Shown in pieces: positions 1-9,976 of a stretch of DNA of 64,000 bases. This stretch comes from Pachyseris speciosa. Lineage: Eukaryota > Cnidaria > Anthozoa > Scleractinia > Pachyseridae. How positions within the stretch are numbered: position 1 is the first letter of the stretch; each line of letters opens with the position of its first letter. The position numbers and the translations under genes were made by a program. The notes under the pieces are model-generated. The model saw nothing but the letters and a program-made list of their open reading frames with translations, did no database searches and was not told where the DNA came from. The stretch covers positions 622,501 to 686,500 of the forward strand of contig JAEMWC010000449.1 of NCBI GenBank assembly GCA_016490735.1, given 5' to 3'.

Positions 1-306
1 GAATTTGATTTAGTAGTTATCAGCAATCCCACAGTGTCATGGAACGGAAGGAGCCTCTTCAGACGTACTTGGTGGTACAATTTCTTCCGCTCCAAAGGCA
101 AATTTCACATCCATCCTTTTGCATTTGACTCGTACATCTGCTTATCCTTTATGCACGACTACCTTTTACATTGTTAAAGTACCGTATTTACTCGATACGC
201 GCCTCGGCGTTTATTAAATTTTACGCAACTCAGGTGCGGCACTCATTCGGGGACGCCGCTTATTTGAGGGAGACGCTTATTTAAAAATCGTATTTCTAAA
301 GGATGA
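1..306. other. non-genic AT-rich DNA with a decayed repeat
   Basis: No ORF or splice-bounded island is convincing here. Between about 185 and 290 there are short motifs of the form GGCGCTTATT or GACGCCGCTTATTT. Looser direct copies occur again at about 1203-1270. This suggests pieces of a dispersed repeat family split by the SINE that follows. Confidence 0.4.
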
Positions 307-310
307 GTTG

Positions 311-345
<35 letters not shown>

Positions 346-587
346 GATTTATTAGTAGTACTTCCACAAGGTGGCTCTTCGTCTACTAATTACAAATCTC
401 AAATCAAATCAAATTAAATCAAATGTTGGTTTTGAGGAGAGGGGAAAACCGGAGTACCCGGAGAAAAACCTCTCGGAGCAGAGTAGAGAACCAACAAACT
501 CAGCCCACATATGACACCGAGTCCGGGAATTGAACCCGGGACACATTGGTGGAAGGCGAGTGCTCTCACCACTGCGCCAACCCTGCC
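307..587 (-). mobile_element. tRNA-derived SINE with (TTA)n tail
   Basis: Read on the minus strand, the element starts at 587 with a tRNA-like head. The head has an A-box-like GGCGCAGTGGTGAGAGC and a B box GGGTTCAATTCCC, followed by a non-tRNA body. It ends in an (AAT/ATT)n run at 309-343. The TTCC within the anticodon-loop position resembles a Gly-type tRNA, but the arms are imperfect. The same family occurs at 26973-27331 with a clean insertion site, which supports the call. No target duplication was recognised at this copy. Confidence 0.75.
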
Positions 588-1910
588 CTTGATGTTAACA
601 ATAAAACAGAAACATCTCCAAAATGTCAGAAACTATCTCGTTTTGGTGGGAAAATGGGCTTGCACCTTGAACTGGCTTGCTTTAAGCTTACTAAATTTCA
701 TTGTCACTGTTACTGCCGTGCCGAACTAAAGTGATCACACTTGGCACGTTAGGAGCATGACGTTTGAAACCAATTCGCGCCCATACCGTGTAGCACGGCA
801 AGCTCTGTCGTGCTAAACGGCAGCAGTTTGACTTTGTTTCAAACGTCGTCAACTGTCGTGCCGAACTCAATTCATTAAAACTATATATGCAATGCACATG
901 CATTACAAAGTCTGCCTGAACCCAGAGCACTTACCAGACGTTGAATTAAATTCAACGTCTGAAACCAAATTAAGCTTTAGTGGAGCCAGCTTAGCACGAC
1001 ATTTGAAACTGGCCTTAGGCTGGCTTGTGCCGGCGAAGGTTTCGGCCTTAACAACGGTACAGCGCATTGCGAAAATTCTAGAGAGGAGCAGAATGGAAGA
1101 GAACAGAAGTTTTGCCACTTCGAACTGAAAAACGTTATCCAGGACAATACGTTTCAGAGGCTGTTTCAGACAATGTTGTGCTGTACTCATATTTTAGTCA
1201 TATTCGGCGCTTATTCAGGGGTGGTGCTTACTAGTAGTTGCTCTCAGATGCGGCGCTTAATCGGGCGTGGCGGTAATTACATGTATAAGAGTTGGAGTTA
1301 AATCTTCTGTTGAGGCAAAATGGCAGATTTCCCTTCATTCCCGACAAATGCGAAAACTAACGAAGCCGTGACATTAAATCTGATTGAAAATTGCGTGTAT
1401 GTCCCCACACCTATTATCTGGGAATTAGTCCTCGCAAGTAGCTGAAGTTTTTTGTATGGGCATGCATCTACAACTACTGTCTGTAGTAGCCAAACCTGAG
1501 CTATTGGTATGGCCTCATAAGGGCGAATTTACCAAAAACTGGCATAAAAAGTATTTCAAGAAAAAGAGTAACAAGCAACCAAGTAGTTTTTGGATACCTC
1601 CTGCGGAAAAAGCATTCCTCACAAAGGGGGTGTGAAAACATACACCACAAAAGAAACCAGGGACGCGTACCCAGAACTACTTCTTGGGAAGTGGTCCTCG
1701 CAAGTAGCCAAAATTGAGTTCCAAGCATGTCCCCATTATTGCGACCCCACAAAAAAATTTGGCAATTTCCAAATTTCAAACAAATGTATGAAAAGAGGTT
1801 GGAGCAAACAACCAAACCACCATTATATTTTTTCGATACCTGCTAAACAAGAGACAGTCCTCACTAGAGGGGGATAGAAACATGGACCCCACGAGTAGGC
1901 AGGAACGAGT

Positions 1911-1914
<4 letters not shown>
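588..1914. other. non-genic, old repeat debris
   Basis: There are no supportable genes. Positions 700-1020 contain repeated GCACGAC/GTGCCG motifs and a 13-bp-arm palindrome at 935-961. Positions 1420-1880 contain two or three diverged direct copies sharing TCCTCGCAAGTAGC (about 1430 and 1690) and a looser one near 1857. ORFs here are short and overlap on both strands, as expected from repeats. Confidence 0.4.
935..961. repeat. 27-bp perfect inverted repeat
   Basis: Two 13-bp arms beginning CAGACGTTGAATT flank a single central base. It would form a tight hairpin on either strand. No associated gene is seen. Confidence 0.8.

Positions 1915-1964
<50 letters not shown>
1915..1964. repeat. (TG)n microsatellite at duplication breakpoint
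   Basis: A run of about 25 TG dinucleotides. Immediately downstream, the sequence matches unit 2 from 16967 onward. Immediately upstream, the two loci do not match. A second TG run lies at the equivalent place, 16910-16966. Confidence 0.9.
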
Positions 1965-1966
<2 letters not shown>

Positions 1967-2095
1967 GGGGGGCCTCTGTATTATATGGCGTAGAATCCTA
2001 CTTAGCTTGCCTTCTTTCCAAACGACCTGCCGCTACAGGGTTTATTACTCCAAGCTTCTTAATCTGGGTTTGATAGTAACGTTCTAATCGGTGTA

Positions 2096-2200
2096 GTGGA
2101 TTGTGTGTCATCCTGATGGGGAACGAACGTACCTGGATGATGACGAACACTTTTTCGTCACGATTTATCGAACTCAACATGACGAAGTGTGTTATGGTGG
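2096..2200 (+). pseudogene. broken exon of unrecognised gene (HPDGEP exon, unit 1)
   Basis: The reading frame encodes WIVCHPDGE and then a Thr-Tyr-Leu-Asp-Asp-Asp stretch ending in CYGG before a GT at 2201. It is the counterpart of the intact island at 30588-30706. Relative to that copy, about 26 bp including the splice acceptor and the first codons are missing, so this copy should not splice. It lies just upstream of the antisense receptor 1. Confidence 0.5.
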
Positions 2201-3386
2201 GTAGTAAGGGCAAGCTATGAAAATAGTCGAGGTATTTACTGTTGATGCTGTCACGTGGGCAACAGCAGTGTCAATTGGTGAATGAGATATTAAGATACCA
2301 GTTTTTAGTGTGTGCGTTTCCACTGAGTTAATCCCACACCATGGAAGACTATTCATTTTATGACCGAGATGATTCCAGTGTGCTATAATTACTCGGAGCG
2401 AAAGGCACCGAGTCTAGGAATGGGCTCTATTTCATTCTTTCTTTTTTCTTCGCATTTGGGATCAAGTGACTTGAGTGCACGTTAATCTTTTCCACGCACC
2501 ACTGCACAGAAGCTCGGCCATCTTGGAAACATGTTTTCAGTGTTCACGTTCGTTGCTGTTTCAATTTTTCCGCAAACCTCTTTTCGATGAGTCACTTCGA
2601 AGGTTTCTCTAACCATGCATGTATGTCGATTTTTGAAACATTCGATAAGCATTTGCTTTCTCAACCAGTGAGCAGAAATATCCATCGATCGGTGCGAGGG
2701 TTACCTTGTATTGCGCCATTTGGCTCAACTAGACTATTTCCAACTTATTAGCTATCGTGGGTGTGCTTGGTCAAGCGGATCTCGCTGTCTTTTGTGAGGG
2801 AGACGCCGGAGTATTTTTTCTTTCCCTTTTCTCTTTCTCTGCAGTAAATTTTTTTTAATCAATTTGCACGGATACATATAGATAGGGACTCTATCGATAT
2901 TCATTACAAACAAACAGTGCTATGCGCCCGTTCTAACAAGGCCAGACCTGTATTGTCTCTCTTCTGAACCCCATGTACAGATTTTTTTAAAACTATGTAG
3001 AAAGATGAGTCCTCATATGCTAATTGCAATTCAATAATAAAAACCGGGAGTCACCGGACTAGATTTTGAGTTATAAGCACACAAAACCAAAATTTAGGAT
3101 GCTTTTAAGTAGCTGTATTGTTGCTATGGTAAACAGATTGGCGATAAAATCAAATGCTAACTTAAGATTGAAATATGATTGACGTGAACTACCTTAGACA
3201 GTACATCCATACATAACATAAAATTTTAAAGCTAACAGCTTGTGGAGACGCGTACAAAAACATGATATCATTAAACACAGTTGAAAAAAAAAAACGCATT
3301 AAATTAAAACCTTCTTAGCAACCTGCCCGAGGATGGGCTCCTTTTTGTTTCCGTTTCCATAACGCAAATTTCCAGCACAGCTTGTG
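2201..3386. other. receptor 1 downstream spacer, no gene seen
   Basis: Conserved with 17184-18433 in unit 2. The part between about 2300 and 3105 is absent from unit 3. It contains only short overlapping ORFs, including an AT-rich patch at 2990-3300. It is the 3' flank of the minus-strand receptor and probably includes its 3' UTR. Confidence 0.4.
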
Positions 3387-4277
3387 TTACATTGCATGAA
3401 GATCAATAGAATGGACGCTACTTGAATTCACAGCCTTCCTGCAAATCAGCTGCTCGTACACTACTTTCCTAAACTCTTGCATTCTTATGGCATAAATCAG
3501 AGGATTGACTATTGAACACGCGTAATATAGCGCATACACAGATAACCTGATGTGAAATTGTGTCGCTGAGGACAGTTCATTCCACATATCAAACAGAATG
3601 AGTGTATAAATGGCATAGGGTAGAATGGTCAGTATAGAAACAATGGTAACTATGAATAGGGTAACGGACAGTTTCCTGTCTGAAGCAACTGCGCCACCAG
3701 GGAGGGGAGGGGGACTACTTTCGACTTTTATAATAATGATGACGTAAGACAATATAAGTATCAAAAGGGTGAGAACAATTAATGATGCCCACAGGTAATA
3801 ACTACCGACTGGTATCAACAGATATAAGACACTATCAACAGATGCTAGAAGTAAAGCCAGCAACCAACTGCAAATGATGGTTTTAAAGTAAAACCATTCT
3901 TCAGTTAAGCAGTGTTTAAAGGGAAAAAGTGTTGCGTGAAGGCGCTCTAGAGAAAGTGAGCAAAGATTAATCAAAGAAGCTATTGGAAACGTGTGATATA
4001 CGATAAGAATACTGACGTTTTGCCAGTTAAATCCACTTGCATAACCCGGCTCTGAATAATATATTTCCAATGGTCCCGTCACTGCTCCCACCAGTAGATC
4101 AGCCACAGTCAGGTTTATTATCAGGTACGTACTGCGCTTGCGTAACTGGCGGTTTCGTGCGAAGGCGATGAGAGTGAAGGCGTTTATTATCACTATCACA
4201 ATAGATTCAGTGACGAGCACTGTCAAGAAGATCCTACGATCTTGAGAAGAAAGATAAGCTGAAGTCTCATTACTCAT
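3387..4277 (-). CDS. class A (rhodopsin-family) orphan GPCR, receptor 1
   Basis: A 296-residue seven-helix receptor of the plasma membrane. Seen: short N-terminus with sequon N3-E-T; TM1 about 16-40 with N32; TM2 about 50-74 with NLTVAD (D60); TM3 about 88-112 ending E111-R112-L113 in place of DRY; TM4 with W138; TM5 about 160-184 with Y178; a proline-rich third inner loop (SSPPPLPGG); TM6 with P220 but no CWxP; TM7 with N258-P259-L-I-Y262; then a short helix 8 and tail with C279. The usual TM3 and second-loop cysteines are not seen. Lack of that disulfide recalls the melanocortin/lipid/cannabinoid-type branch, but ligand and branch are inference. The ATG gives the same length as receptor 3 and follows a conserved splice acceptor by about 60 bp. 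Confidence 0.93.
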   Translation of the reverse strand: MSNETSAYLSSQDRRIFLTVLVTESIVIVIINAFTLIAFARNRQLRKRSTYLIINLTVADLLVGAVTGPLEIYYSEPGYASGFNWQNVSILIVYHTFPIASLINLCSLSLERLHATLFPFKHCLTEEWFYFKTIICSWLLALLLASVDSVLYLLIPVGSYYLWASLIVLTLLILILSYVIIIIKVESSPPPLPGGAVASDRKLSVTLFIVTIVSILTILPYAIYTLILFDMWNELSSATQFHIRLSVYALYYACSIVNPLIYAIRMQEFRKVVYEQLICRKAVNSSSVHSIDLHAM

Positions 4278-4338
4278 CCTTTTTCAAGTCTTGCAAGCTC
4301 TCCCTCGACTTTTCCTGTTCGTTCCATGAAATGGTTCA

Positions 4339-4362
4339 CTAAGGTAGAAAACAGAAAATGAA
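4339..4362 (-). promoter_or_regulatory. conserved splice acceptor upstream of receptor 1
   Basis: On the minus strand a pyrimidine tract runs into TTTTCTACCTTAG, a good 3' splice site about 60 nt before the receptor ATG. The same tract and AG are kept at receptors 2 (about 19344), 3 (about 33472) and 4 (about 44532). It implies a spliced 5' UTR leader joined to a single coding exon. Confidence 0.6.
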
Positions 4363-6222
4363 AATTAGTTTTGAAGGAGAATTCGGTGTCTCAGTGAAAT
4401 GTGTTTAAGCTCTATTTCTCACTTTTGAAGCCCGCGTCTATAAATGTTATACGAGTTGCCAGTCTTTTCTTCAAGTTTATTCATCGCTACCTATTGAGAA
4501 GACAGAAAAATCAAGTAACTTGATGAACACGGATGGTATCGTGACAAAGGCCTCATCTGGCACACGAAAATGATGCCGAGATGACGGATGGTATAATTAT
4601 ATTGGTTAAGTTTATTGTTGGTTTTGCCGGGGCTTCTCTTCGCACTCAGTTTTTTTCCGTCTTCTTCTTTTCGTTCTCTCAAATCGAACAACAAACTAAA
4701 CAGTAACAAGAGCAAAAACACAAGAAGCACACTCACTCAAAAGCAATATTGTCCTAATGCGCAGAGTCCATTTGAAAATGATCACTCGAATCACTTTTGG
4801 GATTTTGAAGATTACAAGGAAGTTTTTGTTCCTCTGAATATTTACCTTCTGAAATGGACCACAGCACACTCTATTCAGAAAGCGAAAACATATATCAAAT
4901 AAATTGAAATGTTTAAAATGATCGGCCAATCGAAGAAAGTACTAACATCTTGTATGTTTGTTCCTAATGCCGTTCCTGACCACTTCTGAATGCCGTTCTT
5001 TTCTGATCAGTAACCGGGATTTGTCCTGCTACCGAATATAACTCACCCCTTTTGTTATCAGTTTCACCAGAGTTTACGCTCAATTTTGCATCGAAAACCA
5101 ATGCCAGTTAGGTGCTGTATTCTTGTATGGATAAAAGCGGAGCCAATTTGGTTTACATGTAAATCAGCTGCTCTACCAAACGGTAGCAGGAGGAGTCAAA
5201 TTATAATAAAGGGTGAACTATTAATGCAAATTACCCTCTACTTTCAGCCGAAGAAAAATTAATTTTAAGCAAACTTATTCGCAATTGGTCTAACAAAGTT
5301 GCGTTATTTTGTATAATTTGGCCATTTTCTTTACCGATCCCGACATAAAATCGATCATCTTATGAAACTTTCCCTGTTTGAACATGAAATATATTCCGAT
5401 TGGCTGAGTTCTCACTTCAGATGTTTTGATCTGAGTCATTTTAGTTTTCCATAAAGAGGAAAACAAAATATCCACACGTGATCAGTAAGTTTGCTTTGGT
5501 CTGAAAATGATCCACCTCTTTTCAGACTGATTATTCATGAGCGCTCACCATGAAGTCCGTCAAGTATTCTTGCTATGCAACCTTTATTGAAAAGAAAAAA
5601 AAACAGCTCTAAAATCTAATCAATTTTTGAGTAAAGTCGACAGCTGGCCGTCTAGGTCACGAGAACTTATAATTTGGGTTACTTGCAACAAGGGACGTTG
5701 CCAAGAGGCAGTGACGTACAGTTTGGTAACGCCAATTTTGTATTCAGGGCGAACTAGTTCTCAGCAGGCGACAAGTTGCTTTTAGGCTAGATCTCTGTGC
5801 TCAAAGTATTATCTCGTGATATAACCGAATATCAATGCGGAAAGATTGCCAATGTCACACTATCACCCAGCTGACATCGGTTGCCGTGGATTGCATCACC
5901 CAGAATTCTTCGACTCATTCATGGGACACACAAAAATGGATTGAAAGACAATTATGCATGATTTATCAGAGGATGAGAATGTAGAGTAAATGAAATAAGA
6001 GCTATAGTGTTACGTCCATATTTCGCTAGTCCACTCGGATTCCCTTTATGTGGGTGTGTTTCAGCCTGAAAAGATATGACAAAATACCTACTTCGCCGTT
6101 AGAATTGGTACCACTTAATGGCTAAAATTGAATTTGAGCTTCGTCTGCAAAACTAGATGCTGATAGCTGCTAAGGGTTGCTTACAACATTTCGGACAATT
6201 GTTTCCAAAGAAGAAAGCAACC
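4363..6222. other. receptor 1 upstream spacer, no gene seen
   Basis: This stretch is collinear with 19370-21690 and 33490-35215. Short ORFs recur in all copies, but only because the duplication is recent. None shows a recognisable domain. The upstream leader exon and promoter of receptor 1 should lie somewhere here. Confidence 0.4.
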
Positions 6223-6236
6223 CATATTAAATACAA

Positions 6237-6490
6237 GGATACTTCACAAATTAATGTGATCAAGTAAGCTGAAGCCACTCAAAAGGCACTAAGGCCACAA
6301 GGTAGTGGGCATTACCCCTTAAATCTACCAAAGCAAAGATTGAGCCCAAGCATTAGCAGCCATGGACAGCTGTTTCGGCCTTGTTAGGCCTCATCAGCAT
6401 GGCATAGCTAATGCTCAGGCTCAAGTACCCAAATATCAATAAAACAAGCAATGAAAACGTAAAGCTTGTGGGATGTGGCTGTGTGCGTTT
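6237..6490 (-). mobile_element. 254-bp ribozyme-bearing retro-insertion (retrozyme or Penelope-type terminal repeat)
   Basis: The insert is flanked by 14-bp direct repeats, CATATTAAATACAA at 6223-6236 and CATATTCAATACAA at 6491-6504, differing at one base. Unit 2 has the uninterrupted site near 21690-21703. It has no poly-A or microsatellite tail and no ORF. It holds a complete type I hammerhead ribozyme on the minus strand. Penelope-like elements and animal retrozymes are the known carriers of such ribozymes. Which of the two this is cannot be decided from one copy. Confidence 0.75.
6342..6422 (-). ncRNA. type I hammerhead self-cleaving ribozyme
   Basis: Read on the minus strand (6422 to 6342), every core element is present in order. 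Helix I has three parts: GAGCC/GGCUC, GCAUUAGC/GCUAAUGC and GCCAUG/CAUGGC, with small internal loops between. The core then reads CUGAUGA (6397-6391), helix II GGCC-UAACAA-GGCC, GAAA (6376-6373), a minimal helix III (A-U, C-G) closed by the loop AGCU, and the cleavage triplet GUC (6367-6365). Cleavage is expected 3' of the C at 6365. The very short helix III with a self-complementary loop is the form known from Penelope-like elements and retrozymes, where it often works as a dimer. All invariant core bases are intact. Confidence 0.88.
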
Positions 6491-6504
6491 TCATATTCAA
6501 TACA

Positions 6505-6870
6505 ATCGACTTCTAGTAATGAGGATCACATTATACGTACGCTTATAAATATCTTTTCTTCCCATCTTGATAAACCGGAATCCTCAGTATAACCTCGGTT
6601 TAAACTCACAAGTTTTTAAGAAAAACAACTGTTTTAAGAAAAAGGTTCATCGTACGACATTAGATTTTTTAAGTCGTGAAGACTATAATTTTAATACTGA
6701 GGTGATAAGCCTATTAATGAACAGATACTTATCATCATTTGTGTTCACGATTTTGTCTTCTTTTTCTTGTCTTGATCTTTCCTGTTTTATCTTTGCTTTT
6801 CTATTGATTTTTTATTTTGTTCTGTGTATTCTTAAGATGAATATTAATAATAATTATAATAATATTCCTT
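6505..6870. other. AT-rich spacer, no gene seen
   Basis: Shared with 21705-22080. A 101-aa ORF runs through it in unit 1, but it is low-complexity (Phe/Leu/Asn-rich) and its frame is not kept in unit 2 (stop near 21938), so it is not called. Confidence 0.4.
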
Positions 6871-7059
6871 AACAAATAAAAAAGCCTTAACCGTGCTTTG
6901 TTCTGTTATAAGGCACGCAAGGAAGTGACGAGAGTACGAAAGAAGTAGGAAGAAGCACGAGCCGCAGGCGAGTGCTTTTAACTAATTCTTGAGTGCTCTT
7001 GTCACTTCCTTGAGTGCCTTATAACAGAACAAAGCACGGTTAAGGCTTTTTTATTTGTT
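6871..7059. mobile_element. MITE-like hairpin element
   Basis: Long inverted repeats of about 70 bp start AACAAATAAAAAAGCC at the left and mirror this at the right end. They close around a short centre with GAGCCGCAGGCGAGTG. The unit 2 copy starting at 22080 has lost its right arm in a deletion. Target duplication could not be fixed (possibly TTA). Confidence 0.7.
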
Positions 7060-8075
7060 TTATAACAAAGAATTTCTTAATTTCCTCACTCATTTGGCTA
7101 AAATTTTCGTGAAAACTTTATTTTCCAAATCTACGAGTAGCGTCAGCCTTGCATCTGTACTCTCAGTAAGGCACGCTAAAACAGGCCAATCACTATCCTT
7201 GATAGAATGGCTCAATACATTTCATTGGTTAAACACGACCAAAATGTCAAACCATCAAAGTTCAGAAAACGTCAAAGTACAAGTTGTTTTTTAGTCTTAA
7301 TAATATACATGAAAAAATTTCTTGATTCTGATTGGCTAAGAGAAATGCAGTTTTTAGGAAACAAGATGCAGAAAAAAGGTAATTCAGTGCAAAAAAGTGG
7401 TAAACAACAGATGATTCTGATTGCTTAATTAACAAAGGAACTGAAATTGAGCCAATCAAACGCAACCTTTGAATGGCGCAAAGTCTGAAGAGCTGCAAGT
7501 GACTCTGTGAGCGAAAACAATGGCTAACATTTTGAGGAGGTTTTCTTTCTTCGTGACCGCAATAACAGCAGAGAAGCTGCAAAAAACCTCTAAAAAAGAG
7601 AAACGGCTGCGAAAAGCACTCTATTTTAGCTGTTTGCTTGGAAACAGTGGTGTCCAGAGAAGGGAATTACAGACGTAATGGGCAATTACGAGTCCGTTGA
7701 ATTCAACACTACACTGGAGTGACGCGGAGACTAATAAACAAACAAGGACAAACAAGGCGAAGATGACGAACTAGAAAGCCTGAAGGTAATTATTACAGCG
7801 CTTGATAGACACTTAGCAAACAAAGCAGTCTTATAGCTATAGTCTGTAATTGTTTAGCCAGTTTTTACAGCTAAAAACGCTTTAAAAACGTTGAGAAAAC
7901 TGTTGTTTTGATTCACCTTTATAGCTTCGTTGCGTTGCTTCTGCAAAGTTAAGAAGCTATCTCGCAATTTTTTCATGTATATGATTAATGATTTTTCTTG
8001 TGCAATTTGCAAATATTTTAAAAGACCACAAATTGCACTCGCCCTACGGGCTCGTGCAATTTTGTGAGTCTTTGA

Positions 8076-8111
<36 letters not shown>

Positions 8112-8230
8112 TCGAAATCATGTGATTACCTATACAAAATCGCGATCAAAAAGCAAATTGTTCAGTAAAATTCGGCGGAATTTTGGCGCATGCGTTCGCT
8201 CAAAAAGGCGTAATGATCAAGGGCTAGTTT
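7060..8230. other. unit-1-retained spacer with nested palindromes
   Basis: Unit 2 lacks most of this. At 7990-8125 there is a nested palindrome around TTGCACTCGCCC and GGGCTCGTGCAA, likely a decayed hairpin element. No gene is supportable. Short ORFs are on both strands. Confidence 0.4.
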
Positions 8231-8437
8231 TAAAAGATACTCGGGAAGGTGAATTTTCGAGTAAAAAAAGAAAGTGCAAAAGATTTTACTCGTGAAAAGC
8301 TTAAAACTTGGATCGGCTTGCATGGCGCCCGGCCTAGCGAGATTGTGTGGTTAAAAACAAATGATGATTCCACGGCATGTTGCAGCTCACCAGAAAGGGT
8401 CACAGAACAGTTTACCATTAATGGGAAGAACGAGTAG
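8231..8437 (+). CDS. possible exon island of unrecognised gene
   Basis: The frame encodes FRVKKES, then KLKTWIGLHGARPSE, KTNDDSTACC and ends INGKNE with a stop directly after. A diverged homolog lies at about 46030-46290, where the frame is broken. Being kept in an older copy makes it more than chance, and its composition looks protein-like. However, no clean acceptor was fixed and the ORF may simply be repeat-derived. No family is recognised. Confidence 0.28.
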
Positions 8438-9168
8438 CTCAAACTTGGAGGACGAAGTTCTTTCTTTGGATAATCCGTTTACTTTGTTTTACGGATGCGT
8501 GTTTTTAAGCGGATGTGTTTTTTCAAGCGATGGCAACCTCTACAACGAAAGGTGAATTAAGCTTACGCTTGAATAAATTTCAGCTTTGAACATTTGGTTC
8601 AATTGTTGTTATTTTTGTTCAGGACTGAAACTCGTATTTATCTCTCGACTGGATGTAAATATTAATCATCTACACTCGTTTTGGACGCAAATTAAAAAGT
8701 TGCTAAAATTGCCCTCGTCGCTGCGTGACTCGAACAATTGACGAACATGTTGACATTAATGCTTAATTTTTAACGCTGTTATTTGTGGTGTTACTCGCAG
8801 AAACATCTTCCAAATCCACTGAGGCTAACCGCTCTTTTTCATACACATCTTATAGGTCGTACCAGATGTCTGAGTCAAAATAAAAACCCAGGGGAAAATT
8901 CTGATTTTCATTTGGGACCATGGCGCGACACCGTAGCTGCCCGTGCATCTGCACTCTCACAAGGCACGCTGTTTTAACCAATCGGAGCGCGCGTTATATC
9001 GAAACTTTATTATAATAATATATAAGGACTGGTCCGCCTCCACTAGCTCTAAAGCTATTTGCGGCCCAGTCTACTTATAACTTTCATTTCTTTTCATAAA
9101 AGTTGTAACTTGTAATTAATTTTTACTAATTTGTAATAATAAAGTAATTACTCACTTCGTTTTCACAG
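8438..9168. other. spacer, no gene seen
   Basis: From about 8690 this matches unit 2 from about 22270 onward. Positions 9028-9085 contain a GTCCGCCTCCACTAGCTC motif. It resembles motifs at 10570, 24195 and 57620 that precede LINE-type 3' ends, so a small LINE-tail remnant is likely. Confidence 0.35.
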
Positions 9169-9830
9169 GATTCCTACCTTATTTCAAAGACAAGCCAATC
9201 CTTGGGTAGTGCGTGGACTCCGGCTTCAGGGACGACATATACGAGTTTTTCTCCCAGGCCTCCACTGTAATTGTGGACGCGCGGAAATTGTTTGTTCACC
9301 ACCTTTTGAACAGATTTGGTTTAACCACGCAGATTTAGTTGACCAATTCAGTTTTGGTCAGGCTAAGGCAAACCTTTTTGTTTTCGTCTTTAAAGCTTGT
9401 TGCTTGTTCCTAACCTTGTCACTAAATGTGGTTAACAAACTTCATTTCATTTGTTATCTTAGTTCGCAGAAGTTGTGGAAACGTCAAGAAACCTGTTATC
9501 AATTCTTATCAGTTGTCAGTTACATCACAATAATGTGAAATACAAAACTGAGAATACTAGGGAGCAAAATTTCAGGCTAAATGGCAATTTTATATTAAAG
9601 CTAGGGATACTAGTTTGGTGACCTAATAGTGCAAATAGTATAAAAAGGTGCTATTGGTGACCTGTATTAATTGCATTGTACTTATGGCTATAAATGGAAA
9701 TAAAATGTGGGAAAAAAAAAAGAAATTGGACTGTTTTTAATCTATGTACCACTTTTTTGTTCATCTCATTCATAGATTAAAGATTCTAAAGTGTACATCA
9801 CTGGTTATGGCATAGTACCCAGAAGAAGGA
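9169..9830 (+). pseudogene. broken three-exon block of unrecognised gene, unit 1
   Basis: This is the counterpart of the intact exons in unit 2 (22734-23484). The first island keeps its acceptor (TTTTCACAG) and encodes YFKDKPILG, but then has TAG where unit 2 has a Tyr codon. Its 3' part with the donor site is deleted near 9290. The second island (about 9467-9500) has lost several bases and its GTACGC donor. The third (about 9778-9830) has an 8-bp deletion that shifts the frame after VYITGYGI. The copy is therefore dead at several independent points. Confidence 0.6.
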
Positions 9831-9929
9831 CTCCATGGTGTGGAGCAACTTCGTGCTAATCAGTACGTCACACTTTCGGATGAAGACACTGGTGGACGAT
9901 AACTCAGGCACGGCGCAGGAGGAGGGGCT

Positions 9930-9948
9930 CCCCCCCCCCCCCCCCCCC
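9930..9948. repeat. poly-C tract
   Basis: About 19 consecutive C residues. The unit 2 counterpart near 23578 has only a short C run, so the tract expanded after duplication. Confidence 0.8.
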
Positions 9949-9976
9949 AATTTTCAACAGTACAATGTCTCGAGGG

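Noticed and set aside
511..734. ORFs such as SPGIEPGTHWWKA
   Set aside because: They are translations of the SINE tRNA head in the wrong sense, not protein genes.
6567..6872. 101-residue ORF
   Set aside because: AT-rich low-complexity sequence, and the frame is interrupted in unit 2.
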